Under the pieces are notes generated by a model, which ran no database searches, had not been told where the DNA came from, and saw nothing but the letters and a program-made list of their open reading frames with translations. The translations under genes and the position numbers were made by a program. Positions 17,310 to 25,289 of a stretch of DNA of 31,660 nt are shown one piece after another. How positions within the stretch are numbered: the first letter of the stretch is position 1; every line of letters starts with the position of its first letter. This DNA is from a virus: IMG/VR virus record IMGVR_UViG_3300010389_000076, positions 1 through 31,660 of that record, one strand, 5' to 3'.

Positions 17310-18782
17310 TTAATTTAAGAATGAGTCTCCAGCTAATCTTAATGCCACAGTTCCTCTAGTATCTGCAACCAAATCTAAACTGGTAAAGGTATCCTGAGAA
17401 TTAACTTTATGACAAACACTAGATACCATATATATCGACGAAATACTATTGTTTGTATCATCACTTTGAGTCAGATCAACAAACCTACAAACAATTCTAT
17501 CACCAGCAAAAATACTAAAATCACCAGGAATTGTAATATTCAACTGTACTGAAAATAGCTGATTATATCTCATAATGGATTGAACCATAATATCTTCAGC
17601 TTCATAATTTGTTTTTACAATATCTTCTTTCCATTTTGTTAATTGTTGGTTTGAATCAACTCCACTTGGCATTACACCAGTATCAAGAACATGACTCATC
17701 AATCTAGTTGGTGAATTGATTACATTTTCTACTCTAGGAATATTTCTCTCTCTTCCAAGATAATTTAATATCTGATCATCTGTGTTGAATAATGTCACTT
17801 TATAGGACATGGAAAAAGGATCAAAGAAAATGGATCTATTATTGAATGTACCCAAATTGAGTTCCTTTGCAACATCAATGGTTCTAGTAAAGGTATAATT
17901 CAAAATATTGAATGCCTCATCATCACCAGGTCTTTTACCAGTATTATTATAGATGAATTTTTTAAGAGACTCTCCAGTGGTAGAATCTTTTGGAGTTGGT
18001 GATAATAATCTGTCTATTGAACGAAATTGAAATGATTCTCTAGTTTGGTAGAATAAGTATCCTGCACCACCACCTTGAATAGGTTTTCCATTTGCATCTG
18101 TAGCTTGTGGAACAGATTTACTTGCCAACCAAGTACAAATATAGAAAGGTTTTCTATCATTACCAATAAAGTTATAACTATTTGCAGTTTTATTGGTAAT
18201 AACTGGCAATTGTGTTCCTAAGATAGATGCATCTCTAAGTATATCAGATACAGAATCAGATATTAGTCCATCATATCTTTTTACAACTCTAGATTTCTCA
18301 TTACTAATATACTCTTTAGGAACTAAATCCAAAGCAAACATGTCCTTTAGAGAATTATTGTTTAACTCTCTAATTCTATTGATATACATTCCATCTGGAA
18401 TTTCAAGAACTGAACCATTTCCCTGGACTCTAAGATTGGAATGTTTTATTCTAAAGTCTACTCTTTCTCCACCAGCTAATTGTAGATAATCAATAATTCC
18501 TCTAGTGCGTAAAGCATTTAAACTAGTATCATCTTTCTTATCTCCACCTGTTGACTTTTCATCTGATTGATATCCAGTATCAATCAATACTACAGTTGCA
18601 CTAATGGTATTAGATAAAACACTCTCATAAAAAAAGAACTCTGAGATTGCACCAGTAACTTCTAATCTCTTAGTGTTCTCAGCATTTGTAATGATAAATT
18701 TCTCAATGGTTGATGGACCAATTGATGCATTAGTATTAAATGGAATCTCATTTAATTCTTGTTCTAGTGCTGTTATTGTCAT
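17310..18782 (-). CDS. gp27-like baseplate hub protein
   Basis: 490 residues. It starts MTITALEQELNEIPFNTN, followed by a KRLEVTGAISEFFFYESVL stretch, which is the typical start of hub proteins of the gp27 type. Central segments (RVDFRIKHS, LVPKEYISNEKSRVVKRYDG, PFYICTWLASKSV) and the C-terminal FAGDRIVCRFVDL fit a beta-barrel hub that sits under the tail tube. It lies between the two wall-active tail proteins and the gp5-like gene, as expected for a hub operon. Its ATG overlaps the stop of the 641-aa gene by one base (TAATG). The match to T4 gp27 is by position and general pattern and is not strong in sequence. Confidence 0.65.
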   Translation of the reverse strand: MTITALEQELNEIPFNTNASIGPSTIEKFIITNAENTKRLEVTGAISEFFFYESVLSNTISATVVLIDTGYQSDEKSTGGDKKDDTSLNALRTRGIIDYLQLAGGERVDFRIKHSNLRVQGNGSVLEIPDGMYINRIRELNNNSLKDMFALDLVPKEYISNEKSRVVKRYDGLISDSVSDILRDASILGTQLPVITNKTANSYNFIGNDRKPFYICTWLASKSVPQATDANGKPIQGGGAGYLFYQTRESFQFRSIDRLLSPTPKDSTTGESLKKFIYNNTGKRPGDDEAFNILNYTFTRTIDVAKELNLGTFNNRSIFFDPFSMSYKVTLFNTDDQILNYLGRERNIPRVENVINSPTRLMSHVLDTGVMPSGVDSNQQLTKWKEDIVKTNYEAEDIMVQSIMRYNQLFSVQLNITIPGDFSIFAGDRIVCRFVDLTQSDDTNNSISSIYMVSSVCHKVNSQDTFTSLDLVADTRGTVALRLAGDSFLN

Positions 18783-20707
18783 TATCCTTGCTTATATAAG
18801 AACCCAAGAACTTGGAAATTGTAATAACTATTTAACGCTTGATATGGATCAACTGGATATGTCAATACAGGAGATCCACTACCAGATGCTTTCTGTTGTT
18901 GCTGTTGTCCTGATTGAGTTGGAATAGGAATCAGTGCAGCCTCTCTCTTAGGTTCTTCATAAGGTGCATATTGTGCTACTGCTGGTGCTGATTTTGCTGC
19001 TGGTTTTTGTGGTTGTGCTTTTGCTATTTGTGTGGTCTGCAAACCACTCAAGAATGCAATAGGATCTACAGTTCCAGTGAATCCATAAGTTGTTGCCCTC
19101 CCCTTTCTTATTTCATAGTGGAAAACGCCAGTAGTTTTTGTTCCTTTAGCGATGGGTGTTCCTGCAGAAATTGTTTGTCCCTTTTTAACTAAAATTGTAT
19201 CTCCTTCAGCAACTCTTTCTGTAACGTCCAAATCAGAATTGTAAATATCAACATAATTGAAGTATCCATTAGGATCATAATCCACATTAGTAACTTCTCC
19301 GCCTATTCTAGAGTAGAAAGTATCATTAGGTCCAGCATCAAAATCTTGTCCTGCATGTTTTCTTCCACCTCTCCTTGATGCTCCATACATTTGTGCCGCA
19401 CCATATCTTGGATCAATTCCTGTTGGTGGAAGGGCAGGAAGACTAGATTGAGATACTAAGGTGGTTTGAGGTTGAACAGTTGCAGCAGGTGATGGTCCAG
19501 GAATTTGCATAGAAACCTGCTGTATATTTGCTTGTTGCTTTTGATTATTTTTATCTATCAAATTGCCATTTACATCTATTAGTCCCCTTCTCATAGCCTC
19601 TCTTACATAACCTGCAGTTTCAACAACTAAAGTTTGGGACATGGATTCAAAAATCAATTCCTGGTCTTTATATTTTTCTTTTAGTCTTGCTATTTCTTTT
19701 TCATTGCTTTCAATAGAATCCAATAATTTGTTGTCATCCCAAGTTCTAATTCCAAATCCAAATCTTGCATATAGTCCAGAGAAAAAATCTTCTATTTGTG
19801 GGGAAAATAACTGTGCTCCCAATATAGCTATTGTGAGAAGACCACCTCTTCCTGGTTTCAATCCTCTCATCCTATTAAAGACACCTTTCTTTGGTGTTGG
19901 TGGTTTTGCTGTACCACTTCTACCCTTTGGAGTTGAACCTCTGCCCCTTACTGGTCCTCCCCCACGAGCCCTAAATGGTGCTTTAGCTAATCCAAGAGCA
20001 ATTTTTCCAACACCAATAGCAACACCACCTAAAACTTTAAGGACAGTGAAAATCATTCCCATTGGTCCAATTATTGGTGCAAGAATTGCAAGTGCTATAG
20101 CAGTCAATGATCCAATAATAATTGCTAGGAAATTATCTTCTAAAAATTTAAACAAAGAGTTCTTATTGTTTGGATCACTAATCCAATTCAAAAATTGCAT
20201 TATTGCTGTACCAATTGCAAATCTCTTTAAAAATTCAAAGACACCTGGAATTTTTGGACCTTTAATTTTCAATCCTCTCTTTTCTTCACTGACTTTACTT
20301 GCTGTTTCTGCCCTTTCCTCCCTTTCCCTTTTCTTCTCAAGTTGTTTTGATCTTCTTTCTGCATCTGCACTTTTTGTGCCTGAATCATATTCAGACTTAG
20401 AAATTTTTAAAAGAGTACTTGTATTTTTTACTAAGGTGTCTAGAATTTTATTTAAATAATCAAAACTAACTTTTCCTTGAGGTGCTTTAGTTTCTTTTGC
20501 AGGAGGCAAAGAAATTCTAGGAACTAATTTTACAGAGGGTTTTGCTACTATAGATGAAGTTCCTGCCTTTACTATTGAAGAACTCTTTTTTTCTTTTTCA
20601 CTTGACTTAGATACAAATTTACTCGCAGTAATTTTTTTGTTTACCTCTTTCTTACTCTCAGAGGGTTTTAACATTCTTGCTGCTGCACCCATTAACATTG
20701 GAACCAT
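18782..20707 (-). CDS. Tail protein with M23-type (LytM-like) peptidase domain
   Basis: 641 residues. Residues 115-150 are a charged KR/E-rich helix, 159-170 the segment FLKRFAIGTAIM, and 185-243 two long hydrophobic segments. Residues about 440-555 form an M23 domain: H451-A-G-Q-D455 (the HxxxD zinc motif), GGEVTNVDYDPNGYFNYVDI, then F-H530-Y-E-I. In active enzymes the second motif is H-x-H; here the first His is Val528, so the three zinc ligands are present but the catalytic base is missing. The last 50 residues start LIPIPTQSGQQQQQ and match the neighbour's end. The protein is probably a tape-measure or hub-associated protein that touches the cell wall on entry. Confidence 0.75.
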   Translation of the reverse strand: MVPMLMGAAARMLKPSESKKEVNKKITASKFVSKSSEKEKKSSSIVKAGTSSIVAKPSVKLVPRISLPPAKETKAPQGKVSFDYLNKILDTLVKNTSTLLKISKSEYDSGTKSADAERRSKQLEKKREREERAETASKVSEEKRGLKIKGPKIPGVFEFLKRFAIGTAIMQFLNWISDPNNKNSLFKFLEDNFLAIIIGSLTAIALAILAPIIGPMGMIFTVLKVLGGVAIGVGKIALGLAKAPFRARGGGPVRGRGSTPKGRSGTAKPPTPKKGVFNRMRGLKPGRGGLLTIAILGAQLFSPQIEDFFSGLYARFGFGIRTWDDNKLLDSIESNEKEIARLKEKYKDQELIFESMSQTLVVETAGYVREAMRRGLIDVNGNLIDKNNQKQQANIQQVSMQIPGPSPAATVQPQTTLVSQSSLPALPPTGIDPRYGAAQMYGASRRGGRKHAGQDFDAGPNDTFYSRIGGEVTNVDYDPNGYFNYVDIYNSDLDVTERVAEGDTILVKKGQTISAGTPIAKGTKTTGVFHYEIRKGRATTYGFTGTVDPIAFLSGLQTTQIAKAQPQKPAAKSAPAVAQYAPYEEPKREAALIPIPTQSGQQQQQKASGSGSPVLTYPVDPYQALNSYYNFQVLGFLYKQG

Positions 20708-20713
20708 TTTCTA

Positions 20714-22717
20714 TTACCCCACAATGTTATAGATGGACTTAATTACCAAGAAACTTGGATTTGTTTTATCATATGCAGAGAATGTTGGAGTCCCATACTG
20801 GTTTGCAGTGGATGTATTGGTTTGCTGTGCCTGTTGATTTCCTGATGCAACTGGTATTGGTATTGCAGTAACTCCTCCTGTTCCTGGTGCTGCTGGAGGT
20901 GGTACATTTGGTTTTGCTGCTGCAACCTTTGCTACTGATGGAGTGGGTGATTGCGACTTTGCACTTGCAGGAGCTGCAGATGGATGAGTCAATGTGCCAT
21001 CTGGTTTTTGATAGAATGTTTGACCTCCAAATGTAACCATTTTCCCTTGGTTTTGTGATGGAGAAGCAGGTGCAGAAACTGGAGATGCTGTAGGTGAAGA
21101 TCCTGGTGCAGATGCTGCAGGAGCAGAAGTTTTTGTTACTGGACCAAGTTTTGCTCCTGATGGTGCCATTTGAACAGTATACGGTCCACCACCAGCACCA
21201 AAGTAGTCTCTAGTAGCAACACTAAAGTCCATCATTCTTTTTGGATCTTGTCCAGCAACACCAGATCCAACATCATTGATTCTCACAACTGCTTGTTTCC
21301 CAGTTTTTGAATCAGTGACTACAACATTGAAAGCATTTCCTGGAGCTAAAGTTCTACCAATACCACCCCAATTTGGATCTTGAGATGGTGTAGTCATACT
21401 TCTTGGGAGTTTTGATATGAGAGATGGGAATGCTGCAGCTGTAAATTTATTTTTATCATATCTCTCACCAGTAGAAGTCCTAGCATTTGGATCTCTTCTA
21501 CCAGTTCCAGAGTTAATTCCACCCAATCCAGGATTATACCAAGATGCTTTTGCACCAGTTGCCAAAGTCTGTCCAGGAGGTCCAGAAAGTGGTGTTCCTG
21601 ATGCTGGTTGTGATGCTGCTGGTTGTGCAGGACTTCCCATTGGAGTACCAAAAATATTAGGTATTCTTGGAAGTATCTGTTGATCTGGATCAGGAGTAGG
21701 AATTAATGGAACAGAAGGTGATGGTATATCAGGAATATCTATTCCAATATTATTGAGTTTGTTAAACTCATTATTGATTTGATCAACTATTTCGACAACA
21801 CCATTATTAAATTCTTCTATCTTACGATTAATTGGAGAAACTATCTTATTGATAAGATCTTTTATACTATCTTCAAGTTTTTTGATGATACCATTCATCC
21901 AATCAAATATTGGTTGGAAATATGCAGCTGGTCCCATTTCAAGGAGTTTTATCAACTCCATAATGGCAGTTCCTATTAGGAACCTCTTAAGAAAATCACC
22001 AATTACATCAATAACTCCTTTGACAGGAGCAATTGCAGAAGATAAGGCATTTTTCATTCCGGATGCCATCTTCCCTCTTTCTGCCCTCTCCTCTCTTATG
22101 ACTTTTCTTGTTCTTTCTGCAGATACTCTGTCCTTTTCACCCTTCTTTCTCTCCAGATCATTCTTTTTCTTATCAGTATCAACTATTTTTTTAATATTAT
22201 TGTTTGCATCAGAAATCTTATCAGCCAACAATTTCATTGACTGATCAACTTTTTCTTCCTGTGGTTCAGCAACAGGTTTAATTTGTGCAGGTTTTGGTCC
22301 TACTGTTCCTGGAAGTGCCTTTAGTGGTTTCCTTGTAGTAGTTGGTTGTTTCTTCTTTGCAACAAAAGATTCTGCTTTAATCTTTTGTGCTTTTACTTTG
22401 AATCTGCCAGTTTTTCCCTTTACTCTCTTAAATTCATTAGTGAGTAACTCAATCTCTTCTGTTGGCATTTGACTGCCAGGCATTCTGCCAGCAGCCATTT
22501 TTTCTCTAAGAAGAGTTTTGTAAGTATCATAATCAATATCAAATACATCCCCAAGACCCAATAATCTAAGAATTAATGGATCTATATCTTCATCTACAAC
22601 ATCTGTTCCTTTCTTTTCTGCCTTAGGAATAACTGCAAGCGCAGAAGAAGATTGAGGTTTTCCTTCATCCCTGATTGATTTTAGTAGGTCATCCAAATCT
22701 GGGATTTTATCCGCCAT
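20714..22717 (-). CDS. Tail protein with RlpA-like double-psi beta-barrel domain
   Basis: 667 residues. Residues 185-217 are a charged coiled coil and 242-253 read FLKRFLIGTAIM, followed by more helices (KIVSPINRKIEEF). A Pro-rich linker leads to residues about 388-510, an RlpA-like domain: ASW393YNPGLGG, TSTGERYDKNKFTAAAF, VVVTDSKTGKQAVVRIND482VG, then MMD497FSVATRDYFG. RlpA proteins cut denuded glycan strands of peptidoglycan. The RIND aspartate is present; the His that often follows TAA is replaced by Ala. The last 50 residues (AIPIPVASGNQQAQQ...) resemble the neighbour's tail. It follows the gp26-like gene, the place of a tape measure in many phages. Both a tape-measure and a hub role remain possible. 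Confidence 0.75.
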   Translation of the reverse strand: MADKIPDLDDLLKSIRDEGKPQSSSALAVIPKAEKKGTDVVDEDIDPLILRLLGLGDVFDIDYDTYKTLLREKMAAGRMPGSQMPTEEIELLTNEFKRVKGKTGRFKVKAQKIKAESFVAKKKQPTTTRKPLKALPGTVGPKPAQIKPVAEPQEEKVDQSMKLLADKISDANNNIKKIVDTDKKKNDLERKKGEKDRVSAERTRKVIREERAERGKMASGMKNALSSAIAPVKGVIDVIGDFLKRFLIGTAIMELIKLLEMGPAAYFQPIFDWMNGIIKKLEDSIKDLINKIVSPINRKIEEFNNGVVEIVDQINNEFNKLNNIGIDIPDIPSPSVPLIPTPDPDQQILPRIPNIFGTPMGSPAQPAASQPASGTPLSGPPGQTLATGAKASWYNPGLGGINSGTGRRDPNARTSTGERYDKNKFTAAAFPSLISKLPRSMTTPSQDPNWGGIGRTLAPGNAFNVVVTDSKTGKQAVVRINDVGSGVAGQDPKRMMDFSVATRDYFGAGGGPYTVQMAPSGAKLGPVTKTSAPAASAPGSSPTASPVSAPASPSQNQGKMVTFGGQTFYQKPDGTLTHPSAAPASAKSQSPTPSVAKVAAAKPNVPPPAAPGTGGVTAIPIPVASGNQQAQQTNTSTANQYGTPTFSAYDKTNPSFLVIKSIYNIVG

Positions 22718-22886
22718 TTGCTTGCTTCTGCTTGAGTTCTTCTTCCTCTAAATGTTGCTTAAGGAGTGCAACATAAATGTCTCTCTCCCAAGGCATCATA
22801 TTTTCTATCTCAGTCAATGAGTATTTATGATACTGCATCAAGGCGAAATTGAGTCTGAAATAACTCTCAAGGTCCATATGGACCAT
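22707..22886 (-). CDS. 59-codon ORF, candidate -1 frameshift extension of gp26-like protein (gp51-like?)
   Basis: Reads MVHMDLESYFRLNFALMQYH, then KYSLTEIENMMPWERDIYVA, ending with an acidic then basic helix; TAA at 22707-22709. The EIENMMPWERDIYV segment is a pattern I know from tail-assembly chaperone C-terminal parts. The frame is -1 relative to the gp26-like gene and stays open up to its T TTT TTC stretch, with CGC ATA GGC before the ATG. No Shine-Dalgarno sequence is seen before the ATG (22884-22886) or the next ATG (22875-22877). It therefore may be translated by frameshift to a 300-residue fusion, as with lambda G/GT, or as a separate small protein in the place of T4 gene 51. It overlaps the next gene by 11 bases. 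Confidence 0.7.
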   Translation of the reverse strand: MVHMDLESYFRLNFALMQYHKYSLTEIENMMPWERDIYVALLKQHLEEEELKQKQANGG

Positions 22887-22888
22887 GC

Positions 22889-23608
22889 CTATGCGAAAAA
22901 ACTGGATAATCCCTCCAGAACTACAGTACTTTTGACTTTAGTTTTTGGATTGGTTACTTCAATTTCATAAGAAAGTTTTGGCATGGTCTCAAAGAACTTT
23001 TCAATTTCTTTGAACTGAATGGAATTCATCTGCTCAAGAAATTCTACTACTTCTTCCTTAGTAACATCAGCAGTGGACCAGACTTCTTCTTCGCTGTAGA
23101 TCTTATCAACACAGGATGCAATCAAATCAAATGATTGTTCCATATTTGAACTATCACTGAATTCAAAATTATTCTGAATGAATTGATTTAATGATGGATA
23201 TTTCATTTCCATCATCAGTTCATCAGAGAGTTTAATTCTCTTAGAGTGATCTTTGTTCTCTGTGACATTAATTTCATCAACAGAAATCTTAATGGGAATT
23301 TCTGTCACACCATCATCAGGAGCAATAATATTAACTTCTACTTCTTCACCAACTGACTTTCCTCTAATATTGAGAAAGAGATACTCAATGTCAAAGGTAG
23401 GGAGTTCTTCTACTTTAACTCCTCTGGTCTCTATGCAATTCTTTAGAACAGTTTTAATTGCTGTAGTGATTTGCTTGGTATCTTCACTCTCAAGTGCAAG
23501 AACTAACAGTTTTTCTTCCTTTACAAGGAAAGGTCTATACTTAATTGGTTTTTTTGTGGAAGGCAATACCAACTCATATGTTGGAGTAGCAATCTTTGGT
23601 AAAGGCAT
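22889..23608 (-). CDS. 26: gp26-like baseplate hub assembly protein / tail chaperone
   Basis: 239 residues. It starts MPLPKIATPTYELVLPSTKK, then FLVKEEKLLVLALESED; the next segment, IKTVLKNCIETRGVKVEELP, is followed by FDIEYLFLNIRGKSVGE. This is the typical pattern of the T4 baseplate protein family (gp26), which is found in front of tail tape-measure or hub genes. Residues 100-130 hold IPIKISVDEINV and the C-terminus has a negatively charged helix and a final strand ending EGLSSFFA. It acts in assembling the hub/tape-measure complex, not in the finished virion of T4, by analogy. Just before its TAG stop the coding strand reads T TTT TTC, a potential -1 slippery site. A late promoter lies 30 bases upstream. 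Confidence 0.85.
   Translation of the reverse strand: MPLPKIATPTYELVLPSTKKPIKYRPFLVKEEKLLVLALESEDTKQITTAIKTVLKNCIETRGVKVEELPTFDIEYLFLNIRGKSVGEEVEVNIIAPDDGVTEIPIKISVDEINVTENKDHSKRIKLSDELMMEMKYPSLNQFIQNNFEFSDSSNMEQSFDLIASCVDKIYSEEEVWSTADVTKEEVVEFLEQMNSIQFKEIEKFFETMPKLSYEIEVTNPKTKVKSTVVLEGLSSFFA
22895..22901 (-). promoter_or_regulatory. Candidate -1 frameshift slippery heptamer T TTT TTC
   Basis: In the gp26-like frame the codons read AGT TTT TTC GCA TAG, so the heptamer has the X XXY YYZ form. After a -1 slip the next codons are CGC ATA GGC ATG GTC and the frame stays open for 62 codons. I did not identify a clear downstream stimulatory hairpin; the sequence ATGGTCCATATGGACC just after it contains the perfect palindrome GGTCCATATGGACC (22871-22884), which could fold or mark the site. 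Confidence 0.6.
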
Positions 23609-23637
23609 AATAACCTAATAATAATTTCAGTTACTGA

Positions 23638-23645
23638 TATTTATC
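23638..23645 (-). promoter_or_regulatory. Late promoter GATAAATA
   Basis: The minus strand reads GATAAATA 30 bases before the gp26-like ATG, overlapping the TGA stop of the gp54-like gene. It sits in the imperfect palindrome CTGATAAATATCAG. Confidence 0.7.
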
Positions 23646-24396
23646 AGAGAACATTAACCTGTGAACCAGGTCTTCTTGGAGCAACACCCTGATTAGTTCC
23701 TCCAGCACCAGGTCTAAGATATGATTGACCAGGATTTCCATTAAACAATCCTTGGAAGTTTATATCTGGAACAGAATCCAAAGGAAATACTTCTGATGTT
23801 TCTCTAACATATCTAACATATGAAATACCAACATTACATCTCAGCAAATCACTACCTTCATATGATACTGGCATTGAAGTAATGTTTATTGGAAATGCAC
23901 CTATAAAAGTATACCCCAATGATGGACCATAAGTGTCCTTTTCAAATTTAGTAATGAATACATCAGATCTATATGTATTGGGAAATTGCATTCTATAGTT
24001 GGAAACCAATGATTTATATGCTCTAGGAGAATTCTGACCAACAATATAGTCAATCCATCCCTCAAAAAATTCTATGACTTTATATTTTCTATCAACATAG
24101 AATGTCATGTTTAAGGTTTCGTCATAATCACGTCTGTAAACCATCTTTTCAGTGACACCATGATAATCATTCTCTACAGTATGTGTTCTTAAGAATGTTC
24201 CTGGAAGTGTTGTTTCACTACACAACAGTTCCATATTTTCACCATCAATACCATAATTGAATCCTCTAGCAGATAAGAATGCACTTACTGCTGGGGGTGG
24301 TTGAAGTTTTACCTGATATACAGATGTCTGAGCAATGTTCAGAATTCTGCTCTTTATTTCAGATGTCTTAATGGCATTAGGACGTGGAGCAGGCAT
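23644..24396 (-). CDS. 54: gp54-like tail tube initiator (tube-fold protein)
   Basis: 250 residues. Residues about 15-215 show the tail-tube pattern: ILNIAQTSVYQVKLQPP, LLCSETTLPGTFLRTHTVEN, DYHGVTEKMVYRRDYDETLN, FFEGWIDYIVG, then FIGAFPINITSMPVSYEGSD and a strand with VGISYVRYV. In T4 the last part corresponds to gp54 (GCHPISVSAPELSYDGDNQ). The protein would cap the baseplate and start tube polymerisation. The C-terminal 40 residues are Gly/Pro-rich and disordered. gp19 (tube) is shorter and lacks this extension, so gp54 is preferred. It is transcribed away from gp4; a TATACATA box 28 bases upstream could be its late promoter. Confidence 0.7.
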   Translation of the reverse strand: MPAPRPNAIKTSEIKSRILNIAQTSVYQVKLQPPPAVSAFLSARGFNYGIDGENMELLCSETTLPGTFLRTHTVENDYHGVTEKMVYRRDYDETLNMTFYVDRKYKVIEFFEGWIDYIVGQNSPRAYKSLVSNYRMQFPNTYRSDVFITKFEKDTYGPSLGYTFIGAFPINITSMPVSYEGSDLLRCNVGISYVRYVRETSEVFPLDSVPDINFQGLFNGNPGQSYLRPGAGGTNQGVAPRRPGSQVNVL

Positions 24397-24397
24397 C

Positions 24398-24405
24398 TAT
24401 AAATA
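24398..24405 (+). promoter_or_regulatory. Late promoter TATAAATA for gp4 operon
   Basis: The plus strand reads a perfect TATAAATA, 31 bases before the gp4 ATG. It sits at the very start of the divergent gp54-like gene. Confidence 0.75.
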
Positions 24406-24423
24406 AATTTGGACTACTATTAC

Positions 24424-24431
24424 TATGTATA
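24424..24431 (-). promoter_or_regulatory. Possible late promoter TATACATA for gp54-like gene
   Basis: The minus strand reads TATACATA, one mismatch from the T4 late box, 28 bases before the ATG at 24396. It would form a divergent pair with the perfect box at 24398-24405. Confidence 0.4.
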
Positions 24432-24435
24432 AGAC

Positions 24436-24948
24436 ATGCCTCATGATTCCAAGTATCATCAGGGAAGGTTTCATCCCCAACACCCTGAAAAATATTTGGG
24501 TGATGCCAATAATATTGTTTATAGAAGTAGTTGGGAATTACATTTCTTGAGGTGGTGTGACAGAAATGATAATGTATTAGAGTATGCTTCTGAAGAATTC
24601 AGCATACCATATGTTTCACCTGTGGACAATAGAGTTCATAGATACTATCCTGATGGTTTTGTAAAGATCAGGCATCAAAATGGTGAAGTGAAAAAATATG
24701 TTGTTGAGATCAAACCCCTTAGACAAACTCTAGAACCAAAAAAACCAGATAGAGTTACTAAAACATATATTAATGAATGTAAGACTTATGCAGTAAATCA
24801 AGCAAAATGGAAATTTGCTAGAGAATTCTGCAAAGATAATATGATTGAATTCAAAATTCTAACAGAAGAGGACTTAGGCATTAAGTCATATGGAACAAGA
24901 AGACTACCTAATAAGCGATACAAACAGAATAGAAAACAAGGTAGATGA
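24436..24948 (+). CDS. 4: Head completion protein gp4 (TnsA-like nuclease fold)
   Basis: 170 residues. It has the gp4/gp50 head-completion pattern: GRFHPQHPEKYLGDANNIVY, then SSWELHFLRWCDRN, YYPDGFVKI, YVVEIKPLRQT and AKWKFAREFC. The Glu of SSWE, the Asp of YPDG and the ExK of VEIKP form a PD-(D/E)XK-like active site as in TnsA-type endonuclease domains. T4 gp4 is needed to finish heads before tail joining. The C-terminus is basic (RRLPNKRYKQNRKQGR). It is the first gene of the plus-strand late operon with a perfect late promoter. Confidence 0.85.
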   Translation: MPHDSKYHQGRFHPQHPEKYLGDANNIVYRSSWELHFLRWCDRNDNVLEYASEEFSIPYVSPVDNRVHRYYPDGFVKIRHQNGEVKKYVVEIKPLRQTLEPKKPDRVTKTYINECKTYAVNQAKWKFAREFCKDNMIEFKILTEEDLGIKSYGTRRLPNKRYKQNRKQGR

Positions 24949-25267
24949 TATCATTGGTCTCAGGGATCCTGATGATATGATGATAGAATTATTAGATACT
25001 TTGAAAACTACTGAGTTAGTTCCTACTGTTGGAAGATATTATACTTTTGTTTATTCTCCTAAGACACCAAGAATTGAATATGACCAACATCCTTTAATTG
25101 CATGTGTGGGTTTATTCAGATGGGGATTCAGAGGAATTAACTATCATTGGAGTGACTTTAGAAACTACACTTGGGAAGAAGTTTCTGGAAGTTTGCATCT
25201 TGTTTACCCACTAGAATTGAGTGATATGAGATCTATTCCATATCAACATTTCAGGATAAATAACTAA
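24890..25267 (+). CDS. Conserved-looking protein of unknown function, about 125 aa
   Basis: 125 residues if the ATG at 24890 is used, which overlaps gp4 by 59 bases. A second candidate start is the ATG at 24977 (MMIELLDTLKTTELV), after an AGGGA, giving 96 residues; the first 29 residues read the gp4 tail in another frame and may not be native. The body has VGRYYTFVYSPKTP, CVGLFRWGFRGINYHWSDF and YTWEEVSGSLHLVYPLEL, a pattern I associate with cyanomyovirus genes beside gp4, but no function can be given. The last codons overlap a late promoter for gp48. Confidence 0.65.
   Translation: MEQEDYLISDTNRIENKVDDIIGLRDPDDMMIELLDTLKTTELVPTVGRYYTFVYSPKTPRIEYDQHPLIACVGLFRWGFRGINYHWSDFRNYTWEEVSGSLHLVYPLELSDMRSIPYQHFRINN
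25255..25262 (+). promoter_or_regulatory. Late promoter GATAAATA for gp48 operon
   Basis: The plus strand reads GATAAATA, 28 bases before the ATG at 25290, inside the last codons of the preceding gene. Confidence 0.7.
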
Positions 25268-25289
25268 ACTAGATAAACAACCATATCTG

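Noticed and set aside
17307-17321. Palindrome TTCTTAA-T-TTAAGAA between gp27-like and gp5-like genes
   Set aside because: It is AT-only apart from two G/C pairs, has no T tract on the minus strand and is likely in such a base composition; not a terminator.
19641-20459. Open frame of 272 codons on the plus strand opposite the M23-type tail gene
   Set aside because: It is an antisense shadow of a low-complexity coding region; composition is unusual (many Pro, Ile, Leu) and no ribosome binding site is seen.
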